Positions 10,401 through 21,731 of a stretch of DNA of 64,000 nucleotides are shown piece by piece. The first letter of the stretch is position 1. Every line of letters begins with the position of its first letter. Under the pieces are notes generated by a model, which was not told where the DNA came from, did no database searches, and saw nothing but the letters and a program-made list of their open reading frames with translations. The DNA is from Cyanodermella asteris (Eukaryota; Ascomycota; Lecanoromycetes; Ostropales; Stictidaceae), in the NCBI GenBank assembly GCA_900618795.1, contig UYJD01000006.1, forward strand, positions 1,472,220 through 1,536,219, read 5' to 3'. The position numbers and the translations under genes were made by a program.

Positions 10401-12734
10401 TGCACCGAGGATGCTTGAGGCTTTATTCTCAAAGGTAGTTCGAATCGTCTGGCCAGGCTGTGGCTCCAAAGTGCCATCCGTAGCACTGGTGATGAGTGTC
10501 TTGAATTGGGCCTTCTGACCCGCGATGATATTATTGACTGTCTTGATGGTGACTTCGTCCGGAACTGTGTCACCAACACCAATGCTGAACCCGTTGTGCA
10601 AAAGCCAGTAAGCAACAATGCGCTGTGCAGCGTTGAAGAACTTGAGCGCTGCTTCCGGACCTTGATCGTTGTAGGTAACATGGATGACACCGTTGCCAGA
10701 AGCACCAACCATACCCTTATTTAGTTGGCCAAAGACGAGCTCGCCATCGATGATGCAAGCCCCTTCGTCAGTGAGAGACCGCCACGGCGTGACTTTGTCA
10801 TCCTTGTCTAGTTTGGTTACATCGAGGCCAGAAGGCAAAGCCATGCTGATTATCTGCTTGCCACTCCACATTGGAATTGGCTTGATAATCGCTGGAGTCG
10901 GCAGCACACCATCCCAGTCGTCGACCCACAGAAGGATAGCCATCACTTGCTCGAAAGGAATGAAGTTGTCGCGTCGCGAGATCTTGTAGATGCCGCAAAG
11001 AGTGTCTTGAACGATACCCATAATGGGCGAGTTCTTCTGAGGCGTGATAATCTGCTTGGGTACCATGCAGATATTGCTCACTTCGGAGCGAGTTTCCTCG
11101 CTCTGGGGGACGTGAAGATTCATTTCGTCTCCATCGAAGTCAGCGTTATAAGGTCCTGTGGCAGACAGATTCATGCGGAAGGTTGAGAACGGCATGACAC
11201 GGACGCGATGACCCATCATCGATTCTTTGTGGAGCGAAGGTTGCCGATTGAAGATGACAAAATCTCCATCAACGACGTGTCGCTCGACTTTCCATCCGTA
11301 CTGAAGGTTGATATCTCCAGCCCGCTTATGATGACGTAGATCGATGCGCTCGCCAGTGTCTCGTACTACATAACGGGCTCCAGGGTGTTCATTGGGTCCA
11401 TTCTTGACCAGTTCCTTCAGTCTGTCGATGTTGAAAGGTGTGACAGTCTCAGGATACGTGAGTGTCCGCGCAATACTGCGGGGAACACCGACTTCATCAA
11501 GACTCAGATTCGGGTCACCGGTGATAACTGTACGTGCAGAGAAGTCGACACGCTTGCCCATGAGGTTGCCACGCAATCGACCCTCCTTACCTTTGAGTCG
11601 AGCACGTATCGATTTGACCGGACGTCCTGACTTTTGCAAAGCTTGCGGCTGGCCCGCGATATCGTTGTCCATGTAGGTTGCAACGTGGAATTGCAGCAGG
11701 TCTTGAAATTGGGTGACAATGTGCTGTGGGGATCCTTCCGACTCGGCCTTCGCGACGTTGCTGTTGGCACGAATAATATCACCAAGCTTGTAGGTCAAAT
11801 CATCTTCACCACGCATGCCTTGACCAGTACCATCAACTGAGATGCTGGGCCGTACTGGAGGTGGCGGAACCGGAAGAACCGTGATGATCATCCACTCGGG
11901 GCGGGCGTAGTCGTTGCTGAGACCCATTTTTCGAATGTCTTCTGACGAGATGTGCCGAAAGATCTCGAGTGCCCGACTCGCAGAAATGACCTTCTGCTCT
12001 GGCTGTGCTCCGGCAGCCTCATCATCACCCTTCTCGGCCTTCCATGTTCCTGTGAGCTTCAACCCATCCCGTCTGATAGACGGTTGGGTGTTTCCGCAGC
12101 CACCATGATCGTGCTTCGCCTCTTTCGGGTTCATGCCGTCCTCGTTTTCATCGACTTGCGCCTGTTCGCAGACGTTCTTGCCCTTGCAGATTCGCCAGAC
12201 TGCGTCAAAGCGCCGCTTTGAATTCCGTATTCGGAGCGCATCAGCGAATTCTGGATTGCTCTTCAAAGGTTTCAATGTCAGCTTGGGCTACAAAAGCAAT
12301 GACTACGAGAGCGTCGCTCACCTCGTCTACCAAGATCTTGCCGCAATTATGACAAATAGTCTCCAGAATCTTTTTGACCTTGTTCACGAAGCCTGTGCTT
12401 TGTCAGCGACATGCATTTCTCAAATGCCTGCTTCGGTATGTGCCTTACCAATGTGAAACACTGGAGTGGCAAGCTCGATATGACCAAAATGGCCCGGGCA
12501 AGAAGTCATGTCCTCATCGCAAGTTTCACATCGGAACGATCGGTCGATAGAGCCTAGCTTGGGATCGTTGAGACCACCTTCACGCGGTCGCATTTTCGCC
12601 TCGTCCATAGTCTCCGCATATTCGATCTTTGCGACGCTCATATTCTTGATGTCTTCAGGAGAAAGCAGACCAAATTGGATCTCCTGGATTGTGCGCAGCT
12701 TTGCGCTCGAGTACCCAAAGTTGAGGTTCGCCAT
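7434..12734 (-). CDS. RPB1: RNA polymerase II largest subunit
   Basis: Largest catalytic subunit of RNA polymerase II. Three exons (12449-12734, 12322-12392, 7434-12260; introns 56 and 61 nt) give 1727 aa. The N-terminal clamp zinc site ([17 protein letters not shown]) and a second Cys-rich site (CHNCG...CKGKNVCE) are present. The Mg-binding catalytic loop [10 protein letters not shown] lies near residue 491. The trigger-loop/bridge region includes [10 protein letters not shown]. The tail of about 150 residues is a C-terminal domain with some 18 SPxSP-type heptads; many have spacers (GMQ, AQRA, NAN, VGA, AAG) and few have Ser at position 7. The start at MANLNFG fits family N-termini; an in-frame Met 14 codons upstream is less likely. 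The gene diverges from SWD1. Confidence 0.97.
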
Positions 12735-13552
12735 CTTGTCGACAGGTGCTCCCAGGAGAGCGCGACTCGGGGTCAATTATCTACCACGCAATCGCAGCGT
12801 ATGAAATCAAGCTATGCCGTCGCTATGCCTCCACACGTCCGGCTGAATCACCCAAGCGAGTCGCGAGTGATCGCGCTGCGATGGCGGGCCAGAGGCCTCG
12901 CCACCAGTGCTTCGAAAAGACCTCGCTCACTGTTATGCCGCAGACCTCCTCTTCATTCAAATCTGTTCGCTTTGCATCAGAACCTCCCAGAAACGCGTGT
13001 TGCGAGATCAAGGGAACGTGTCGGGGTCGGAACCAGAGGTGTCGAGACGGGTGGTGTGGTTGTTGAGTGTTGAAGAGTACTTCGCAAGGCGATCGAAAGG
13101 CGCCAGAATGAGAGTCTCTGGATGTCTGCAAGTGGCTAGCGCCAAACTAAATCACGTGATGGAGCCTTGGGCAGGCGCCGGCAGCCTGGCGAAATTATGT
13201 AGAGTGCCAAGCTTAGTCAGCATTACGGAACCTCAAGGGCGATCACACAAGCGCAAGCATGGCCTGTAAAGAAGCTCACTGTGCGCTGTAACAGGACCTA
13301 CCTGACCCGCTAAATCCAATTGGCGATCGACTCGGGTCAACGACTGCGAGTAATATTGCATCCACTGAGAGCTGGTTTATCATCGTGATAACAGCTAAAT
13401 GTCTTGATTTGCACATTCCGTTGGCTTTGAGAGCTTATTGATCAATGCTTGGGATCAATGCTTAACCAATTCCCGGCGATACTAGCTTGAGCTTGATACA
13501 CGACGATCGCTTTTCTGTCATAACAGCGCAGCTGCCTGTCGTCGGCTTCATC
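12735..13552. promoter_or_regulatory. Shared upstream region of RPB1 and SWD1
   Basis: 818 bp between divergent starts. Open frames on both strands here (for example 12823-13131 and 12907-13269) overlap each other and match no family I recognise; they are treated as untranslated promoter/5' UTR sequence. Confidence 0.5.
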
Positions 13553-15079
13553 ATGAATTTGTCCCTCACAGATCCATTCATTTTGGCCCAGGACTACCCC
13601 GACTCTCTTACTGGAAAACTACGCTCCGGGCATGCGTGTTGCTTACGCTTCAACAGGCGAGGTGACTATCTGGCAGCTGGTAGGGTGGATGGGACTGTGG
13701 TGATCTTCGATGTGGAAACCAGTGGCGTTGCTCACAAGCTACACGGCCATACAAAGCAAATTCAGTCTTTGAGCTGGTCGAAGGACGGTCGACATTTGTT
13801 GAGTTCGTCTCAGGATTGGAAATGCATTCTGTGGGATCTTAAAGATGGTTCGAAGGTGACCACCGTCAAGTTCGAAGCGCCTGTGTATATCGCTGAGTTG
13901 CATCCATATCACAAGTATGTCGCCACCATCTGATCTCGGCGAGCACAAGCTAACCAGATAGTGACATGTTTGTGGTCTCTCTGTTCGAAGATCAGCCAGC
14001 TGTCGTCGATATTTCGGGAAGGGCGCCTGTCAAACACATTTTGCCTACAATTCCACGACGGTCTGGTCTCGACAAGGAGTACGCGGATAGTAAACAAATC
14101 GCTCAGGATGCCAAACAAGCAACTTGTATCACGATATTTTCTTCGGATGGCAATCATGTGTTCGCCGGGACAAGCAAAGGATGGCTAAACATCATCGACA
14201 CGCACACTCGACAGACAGTTTACTCGACAAAACTCTGCACGGGTGTGATCACATATCTCCGACTGACTTCGGCGGGTCGTGACATGGTAACAAACTCTAC
14301 AGATCGGGTGATCAGAACGATATCTGTGCCTGAGCTCTCACAGCCCGGAACCGACCTTGAAAACCTCAAAATTGAAGTTGAGCATAAGTTTCAGGATGTT
14401 GTGAACAGGCTTTCGTGGAATGATGTAGCTTTCAGCTCGACCGGTGAGTATGTCACGGCTTCGACGTACATGAATCACGACATCTATATTTGGGAGCGGG
14501 GCCATGGTAGCTTGGTCAAGATTCTGGAAGGCCCGCGTGAGGAGCTTGGAGCTGTGGAGGTAAGAACGCTGTTTGACAGCCGATAAAGGTGCTAACAGAA
14601 CGCAGTGGCATCCTCATAGACCATTTGTTTGCGCGTGCGGTCTCGAAACAGGCCGTGTCTACATGTGGTCCATCGTTACACCCCAAAAGTGGTCTGCACT
14701 AGCCCCCGACTTTGTTGAGGTCGAGGAGAATGTGGAATACGAGGAGAGAGAAGATGAATTCGATATCCATCCTGCCGAAGAAATTCATAAGCGACGATTG
14801 GATCTGGAGGACGAGCCGATTGATGCACTTACAATCGACCTTGCGAAAGACACCAACGGGACTGATGAGTTCCGCATGCCAGTGCTACTGGATATTGACA
14901 ACAGCGATAGCGAGGATGACGTTGTTGCTGTTGGGCCGGGTCAGATGCGACGAAGGAGCCCAGGCGAAGGCAAAGAATGGATGAATGGATCTGATGCTGC
15001 AGATAGCCACGACGAACGATCTGTCAGACAAGGGCAGGCCAATGCCTCTAGGGGTGTTACGAAGAGTCGTCGACGCTGA
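13553..15079 (+). CDS. SWD1: COMPASS subunit Swd1 (RbBP5 homologue), WD40 protein
   Basis: WD40 scaffold of the COMPASS/Set1 complex that methylates histone H3 lysine 4. Exons 13553-13914, 13962-14559 and 14606-15079 (introns 47 and 46 nt) give 477 aa. The N-terminus NLSLTDPFILAQDYPDSLTG leads into WD repeats (GHTKQIQSLSWSKDGRHLLSSSQDWKCILWDL and others). The Swd1-typical NRLSWNDVAFSSTGEYVTAS segment follows, then WHPHRPFVCACG, an acidic linker with EENVEYEEREDEFD, and a basic end (SRRR). This order matches fungal Swd1. The ATG at 13553 is the first Met before the conserved start. The divergent neighbour encodes RPB1, whose elongating form COMPASS follows; that link is a layout observation only. 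Confidence 0.93.
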
Positions 15080-15544
15080 AAAGGACCTTTACTGCCGATC
15101 ATGACCTAGCTTGAGTCATGGCTGCATATGCAGACTACAAACCTTTGCATATTTGCATTACGGGCAAGCATCAACAAGTCGAGCAACGCCAATCGAGATT
15201 GACGCGGTAATTCTCAATGTCAACTCTGAGACACACATCACATCGCCGGATCTCAGAAATGAGACAACGGGTTTATTTCACGATTCAGCCTCACTGGCTT
15301 GATTTATAGGCTTTTCTCCATCAGTCTATCATTCTCTTGCCGACAGCCCAGTGGCGAGCAGGAAATGAAGGCAACACCGAGCCAAATAATCACAGGCCGA
15401 GTCTGTCAAAGTAGTAGTCAGCTTACGTCAGATGGCGGCCGGCCCAAGTCTCTCGGAGCACTGCTGGTTGAGGGGATTTGCAAGGGCTAGGCCAATGCTT
15501 AGAGGCCATCGGCCGTGCAGCCATGTGAGATCAACTGGAAAGCA
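15080..15544. other. Intergenic, nothing recognised
   Basis: Two open frames of 63 codons on the plus strand with no recognisable content. It lies between the convergent ends of SWD1 and the methyltransferase locus. Confidence 0.5.
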
Positions 15545-16340
15545 TCAACCCTCCGTCTCCAGATCCTTCTCGCTAGCGTTGGTGATTTTCGTCTCATCTT
15601 CACTGACTTGAGAAGGCAACGGGTCAGATGACACCGGAGGATCGCATCGATAGGTTTCGAAGGCTATTTCAGCGTCCGAGTTTATACGGATGCGAATTGT
15701 GTCTTCGAAGAGCTCCTTGGGAACAGGAACAGAATCGGGTATCGTCCTTCCTGCGGTGAGTCGAGCTGTGGCTTTCTCGACGATGGAACGCGTGCCCTCG
15801 TCTTCCGGTCTCACACAGAGCCTCATGGCTGTGGCGACGGCTTTGGAAAACGCGACGCCAATGGCCGGAGATTGGTCTGGAAATGTTGGAGTCCAGTACG
15901 TATAGATAGCTAGGGCTCAGCATTTTAGCGATAGACCGGACAAATGGCCACGATCAATGAAGTGAGCTTGCGCAAATGGCCATCGAAGCATCTTTGACAT
16001 TCTGATGTCCGTCTTCAGCTTTTGCAACTGTGAAGTCAAGCTTTGTTTTCAGATTGCGAGAGATTAATTGGTCATTCAAGAACCTGCGTGCCTTCTTCTG
16101 ATTGAGATCACTTGGATCTAATAAATGCACGGTCCGGAAATGTGCAAGAAAAGGAAGCGCCGAAGTGCCAATGCCACCGCCAATATCTACAAGAAGGTCC
16201 CATCCGGCCAGCGACTGTCGATTGTGATACTCGTAAATGAGATTTCGTAAGGACGGCGGATACGTAGGTCGAAACTGGTTGTAGTGCTTCCAATCAAGGT
16301 CGGCATACGGTGTTTGTGAAATTGAGTCAACGTGGGACAT
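15545..16340 (-). pseudogene. Class I SAM-dependent methyltransferase, probably disrupted
   Basis: The 5' segment (to about 15955) reads as a Rossmann methyltransferase related to trans-aconitate/Crg1-like enzymes: YADLDWKHYNQFRPTYPPSL, then SAM motif I as VDIGGGIGTSA, the acidic LLDPSD strand and DASMAICASSLH. The 3' segment continues the family (LAIYTYWTPTFPDQSPAIGV, then a C-terminal domain to TEG at 15548). The bridge between them, where families have HWFD...AKMLSPGGT, is too short and shifts frame twice. AKMLSP is visible in one frame and LAIYTYW in another. No GT..AG intron of sensible length joins them. A damaged gene is the simplest reading; sequence error or an unannotated splice remains possible. 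Confidence 0.6.
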
Positions 16341-17115
16341 GGCTACGTTTGCAGGATCCAGTTTATCGTGTTCTGCGGTCGTAGAAAGCAGAAGACTCGG
16401 GGCACTGCTTCAGCCGTGGGATTACTCACGTACCAGGTGCGATACCTTAGGTATCCATCAGCAGTGAGCATAACGGTGAGCACGTCTGGGGCAGGCCACC
16501 GGGTTGCTTGGCCGGTAGCCCGCGCAGCACATAGCTCAGTACGGCCGAGATTCTTTGATGTCAGGCCAATGAATGCTGTCCGAGGGCTCCTCATGCTAAG
16601 ATAGATAAGGGTTTACAGCTATGTGACCAGCTGAAGACGGGATCAAGATGGTGCGCGTTTACCGGCAAGGCAAGCCTGAGGCCCAGGAAGGAAGGACGTC
16701 ATCCGTGTCGCGGTTTCAAGCTCCAGGCTTCAGCATTCTTTCAACCCACTGCTGCCACTGTTCCAAGTTTCGGAAGCACACTTATGCAATGACATGGGAT
16801 ACTCGGTATCACGTGGCTGACGATGCTCCTTCTGCGATCCACAAGCCGTCTGAGCTTCGTTCCTGCTAAACGTAACTTGAAGCTACTGCTTCTCTGAATC
16901 CAGCTACGGAGCCATTGCCGTCAAGCTGCATCAACTGATCATTGTTGACAACCCCACCAGCACTCTTGTTTCATTGTGTCAGTTTCATTGCGATCCCAGG
17001 CTGGAATCACTGCAAGTACATGCGCAACAGATGCGCACAGGCACTTCAGACCAACGCTAATCAACCTACTTGAGTCGACATCTACCTGCATACCAACGAC
17101 TCGCGGCAACCAACC
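16341..17115. other. Intergenic upstream of the glucosyltransferase
   Basis: Short frames at 16343-16594 (minus) and 16648-16869 (plus) have no recognisable domains. Presumed promoter region shared by the methyltransferase and glucosyltransferase loci. Confidence 0.5.
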
Positions 17116-20100
17116 ATGGCTGTCGAATCCCGCCAAAAGATGCAAACGGAAGATAAGGATCGCGGTGCGTCTCAATTGAGCCTGCCGTTTGGCGATCAAT
17201 TTGGAGCACTGGCCCTTGAACAGGGAGGACTACGCTCAAGCGCCAAAGTAACTGGTAAATTATTATCCGATCAACCGAATCCCTCAAAGGCGATCTCTTC
17301 ACAAGCTGGGCATTTGAGATAAAATGTCTAGACAAGCCATCAGAGCTAGACGAGATTGTTGTTGAATGTATTTGGTGTGCGGTCCGTGCTGACATCAATA
17401 GATGACGGACGTGTTGATATCAACATCCAAGATGGATCCAAGGAGCTTAGCGGCCTACTTGCCAGTGCTCTACGTCGCAATTTGGACTCACGGCAAACTC
17501 AGCAGGTCACTCAACCTCCTCCACCCTACAAAGCTGATATCGATCATCCCATCGCCCTCAACATCGTCATCCACGTGGTGGGCTCCCGCGGAGATGTTCA
17601 ACCTTTCGTTGCTCTTGGCCGAGTCTTGAAGGAGCAATTTCACCACAGAGTCCGTCTTGCTACGCATCCAGTATTCCGAGACTTTGTGCAAGAGAATGGT
17701 CTGGAATTCTTCAACCTTGGCGGCGACCCAGCCGAGCTCATGGCTTTCATGGTCAAGAATCCGGGCTTGATGCCTGGAAATGATGCTTTGAAAGAAGGGC
17801 AGATTGGGCAGCGCCGCAAAGCCATGCTGGAAATCATGCAGCGATCATGGCGCTCGTGTTTTGAGAAGGGGACCGGGGATGACGATACGTCTAGTGACCA
17901 AAGACGAACAGGCGCCAACGAGGTGCCATTTGTCGCAGATGCAATCATTGCCAATCCGCCGAGCTTTGGCCACATTCATTGCGCTGAGCGACTCGGTATA
18001 CCGTTACACATGATGTTCACGTATGTACCAAAGTTAACTATTATTTGCGACAGACTAACATAGCTCAAGCATGCCTTGGTCGTCAACTCAATCATTCCCC
18101 CATCCACTCTCCAATATCCAGTCGACAAATGCCGACAGTGCTTTCACCAACTTCTTGACATATACATTGGTAGAGTTGCTAACGTGGCAGGGACTTGGCG
18201 ATCTGATCAATCAGTTCCGTGAGATCACGCTTGGGCTATCTCCACTCACGGTGATTTCAGGTCCAGCTATCAACAGCAGACTCAAACTGCCGTACACGTA
18301 TTGCTGGTAAGAACGCCATTCTGCTTGCGAGACTTTGCACTAAACTTTCAGGTCCCCTGCTCTGATACCCAAACCCAAAGACTGGGCCGAGAATATCACC
18401 ATCTCAGGGTTCTACTTTCTTGCGAGTCCCGACTCGTATACTCCGCCAAGTGACCTGAAACGTTTCCTTGACGCTGGGCCTCCGCCTGTCTATATAGGCT
18501 TTGGATCGATTGTCGTCGATGATCCAGACGCAATGACGAACCTCATCTTCGAGGCAGTCAAGAAGACCGGCCAGCGCGCTCTTGTCTCCAAAGGATGGGG
18601 CGGCCTCGGCTCTGATCAGTTGTCAAAGCCGGACGGAGTTTTCATGCTCGGAAACGTGCCCCACGATTGGCTTTTCAAACACGTCTCTTGTGTGGTTCAC
18701 CACGGTGGCGCCGGGACGACTGCTGCCGGTATAGCTGCAGGAAAGCCCACCATCATCGTGCCATTCTTTGGCGATCAGCCTTTTTGGGGAGCCATGGTAG
18801 CCCGCGCAGGCGCAGGACCGGATCCTATCAACCACAAAGATCTCAACGCAGAGAACCTTGCGGCAGCTATACAATTTGCGCTTGAGTCTGCCACTCTTGA
18901 AAGTGCTCAGAAGATGGCGAGAAACATTGCTGCTGAGGACGGAGCCAAAGCAGGTGCTCGGCACTTCCACGAGGAATTGGACATGAGCTCGCTGGAGTGC
19001 TCACTCCTTCCTGGCAGAAAGGCTTCTTGGAAAGTAAAAAAGTCTGGGTTGCGCCTCAGTCCTTTGGCAACTTCGATACTCCTTCAGGCTGGTGAAATCC
19101 GCATTGAGCAACTCACATTGTAAGTTAAATGTTAAAGGTTCCAGCTCGTTACTGACTTTCTAGGTTTCGTCCAAGGAAGTACGACAGCAATCAAGGACCG
19201 TGGGATCCCGTCACTGGTGGCGCCTCGGCACTTCTGGGAACAATCGGAAGTCTGATGGGTGGTGTTACGGACATACCCACTGATATCTTCCGTCATATTG
19301 GCAGAGCCTTTTGCAGCAAAGACAAAACTGATTCTACATCGAAGGATGGCGGCAGCGAGACCGCCCAGGACCTGAAGCCACTCACTCTTCAGTCAGGACT
19401 TGATGCTGGCAAGGGAGCTGCTCGGGTGGTAGCGGCAGGTCTGAAGTCACCAATGGATTTCACACTCGCCTTATCCAAAGGCTTCCACAATGCACCAAAA
19501 CTCTACGGCGACAAGACCGTCAGGGACGCTCCAGAAGTTACCGACTTCTCCAGCGGAGTCCGTGCGGCCACGGTGGTAAGTTCATCTGCTCACAATCAAG
19601 GTAGCATCTAATTTTGTTAGGGACTTGGCCAGGGCTTCTACGATGGCATCTCGGGTCTCTTCACACAACCTGCACAAGGCGTTCGTGAGAAAGGAGTTGG
19701 CGGGCTGGTCAAAGGATTTGCCAAGGGTATTGGAGGCATTGTGCTTAAGCCTGCTGCAGGTGAGCAATCGTGTTCCGTCCTATCATAGTTGCTAGCGCTG
19801 ACAAGTATTCTCAGGGATATGGGGTGTACCCGGTCATTTGTCCAATGGAGTCTGGCAGGAGCTGCGGAAGAGTATCACGTTGCGCAGCGATGCTGAAATC
19901 ACAGCGGGACGCATCATCGAAGGAGAGCAAGCACTACGAAGCTTCTCGAATGCAGATCGGGCGAAGGTAGTCTCGGAGTGGCGCAAACAAAAGTCATCCG
20001 GACAGCGGCCTTCAGTCTCGCAATCAAGGCCCGGGCCAGAGACGACCAAGTCCAGCGACGCCGACCGACAAGAACTCATCCAAGAGAATGTCACCGCGGC

Positions 20101-20395
20101 CGTTAACGACTCCTCGCGAGGTGATGCCCACGAGGATGCTTTAATCGCAGATGCTATCCAGTCGAGCCTCAACGACGCGCTCGAGCGGCTCGACGACGAC
20201 CAGGCCAGCATCGTCAGCTCTACGGTTGCGACCCATTCACGCAATTCCTTTGATTCATCTTTGTACAACCCTGATACTGCGTCGTCGACCACGACTCTTG
20301 TACCACCATCTTACACCAGCGACGATCCAGCCATTAACAGCGATGAGGATGAAAATATGAGGCGTGCACTCGAGCAATCGAACTCTATCAAATAA
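17116..20395 (+). CDS. Sterol 3-beta-glucosyltransferase-like protein with C-terminal UIM-like tail
   Basis: GT1-family enzyme predicted to move glucose from UDP-glucose to a sterol or other lipid. Seven exons: 17116-17254, 17402-18020, 18070-18306, 18352-19119, 19164-19575, 19621-19759, 19815-20395; about 964 aa. The N-terminal glycosyltransferase domain starts at LNIVIHVVGSRGDVQPFVALG. The UDP-sugar box is HHGGAGTTAAGIAAGKPTII followed by VPFFGDQPFWG, near residue 445. After the catalytic part comes a Gly-rich amphipathic region (GLGQGFYDGISGLFTQPAQG, GLVKGFAKGIGGIVLKPAAG) resembling the C-terminal region of ATG2/VPS13-type lipid-transfer proteins. The end holds two ubiquitin-interacting-motif-like helices (EDALIADAIQSSL and DEDENMRRALEQSN). 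No PH or GRAM domain is visible, so it is not the classic ATG26 layout. The third exon has tandem acceptors at 18063 and 18069, six bases apart. Confidence 0.9.
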
Positions 20396-20656
20396 GGAGT
20401 GAGGATCGTCTTTCAAGAATCGACCGTTGACATGGCAGTGCATCCTCGGAGAGAATACAGACAGCGTTGAATATAACCAGCGTTGCTTCAAACTGAGGAT
20501 CCGACTCGTTGATTGTCGATATTGTCACCTTTATCGTTCTTGGGGCTACTATTATGACTCTGCTGTAGCGTCACAATTCCTGACCTTTCGCGCCAGGTGG
20601 CTCCGACAGCGACTGTTTTGGTTTTGACAAAAGAACAAGGCTTGTGGGCAAAAATT
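20396..20656. other. Spacer between glucosyltransferase gene and tRNA
   Basis: No gene. An AAAAA run at 20650-20654, read on the minus strand as TTTTT two bases past the tRNA, is a plausible RNA polymerase III terminator. Confidence 0.6.
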
Positions 20657-20741
20657 GATTCGACCCGGGCTCGAACCGGGGACCTCGAGTGTACACGTTT
20701 TACTGTTAGACTCGCGCCATAACCAGCTAAACTATCGAACC
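20657..20741 (-). tRNA. tRNA-Val (AAC) with 12-nt intron
   Basis: Read on the minus strand, the 5' acceptor GGTTCGA pairs with TCGAATC at the 3' end (one G-T pair). The T arm is CCCGGTTCGAGCCCGGG. The D arm contains TAGCTGGTTA. The anticodon stem CGAGT/ACTCG closes a loop CTAACA..C with anticodon AAC. A 12-nt insertion (GTAAAACGTGTA) sits one base 3' of the anticodon, the canonical place for a nuclear tRNA intron. Without it the tRNA is 73 nt. A TTTTT terminator follows. The gene sits at the left edge of the AT-rich block. Confidence 0.93.
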
Positions 20742-20839
20742 GCTTGTGATTGAAACTCTGAAATATTTTTAGAATGTAGTTCACTAAGCGACACTAGTAC
20801 ATTTTTGCTTATGAAAAATTAGCAAAGTTTCGTATAGAA

Positions 20840-21161
20840 TACAGAACTATACTTCAAAAGTATTGGACCACCTCCTGAGTCACATGCGTACTAGCCATGG
20901 GAGTTGGATGCTAGGGAGCTATAGAATAACCTTAGAGCTTCGTGGTAGCCCCTATTTAATAATAAGCTTTACTTGGTAAGTTAACTAGACCTTGGCGAGT
21001 TAGCCAGCTAAGGAGATCAGGCTAGGAGCCGCTAAAGCACTATAACGTTCTACTTAAGATTATCTTCTATTTCTATACTGTCTTAAGTTAGCGCCAATCA
21101 TTGTGACTAGTGTAAGCGTAGCTTAGAAGATAGTCCAAGGCTTTTAGGATGTAGTTCTGTA
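20840..21161. mobile_element. MITE copy 1 (TA target site, about 30-bp inverted ends)
   Basis: Left end TACAGAACTATACTTCAAAAG followed by TATTGGAC is the inverse of the right end GTCCAAGGCTTTTAGGATG followed by TAGTTCTGTA, with a few mismatches. The ends start and finish with TA, as expected for a Tc1/mariner-type target duplication. It is about 320 bp with no coding capacity. Internal blocks such as GAGTCACATGCG and a run near CACTATAACG are shared with copy 2 at 26376-26683. Confidence 0.72.
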
Positions 21162-21698
21162 GTCACCACACATTTATAAAGATGCTTTCATTGATACATC
21201 TATATTTGATTCATACTTGTATTTTATATTTGAAGAGAATTTTTTGATATTGAAAACCAATTGCATTACAGTAATGTTATACAAGATCTGAATCACGTTA
21301 TAACTTATACATATGCACGCCGAGTGTATTTAAGACTATTAACTAATATCACAAAATTTATCAAAGTAATTTAAAAATAGTCATTAATACTTGATTGGCA
21401 TTTCCACTGTGCTAGCATCATCTTCTATTGTGCATTTATCACTTGTTTAACACATCTAGTACTCCTCTAGAAAGACTGTTAAGCGACAGTTATAAGCAGT
21501 GTCAATATTCTCAATCATCTCTAGATTTGTAAAGAAATCATTAAGTACTGAATCTAAGCAGTGAATCTAAAATTAAAATTGGAAAATTAGCTACAAATAT
21601 TTTATAAGGCAAGAAATGGCAAATCAGTTCTTGTTGTTAGAAGTATCATGATCCTGGACATAAGCTTCAATTTCTACATTAACTTAGATAGTTATTTA

Positions 21699-21731
21699 TG
21701 TATATATATATATGTATATATATATATATAC
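21699..21731. repeat. (TA)n microsatellite
   Basis: An interrupted TA-dinucleotide tract with one TG break, inside the AT-rich block. Confidence 0.9.

Noticed and set aside
16343-16869. Short frames between the methyltransferase and glucosyltransferase loci
   Set aside because: No conserved features; lengths within chance expectation for this composition.
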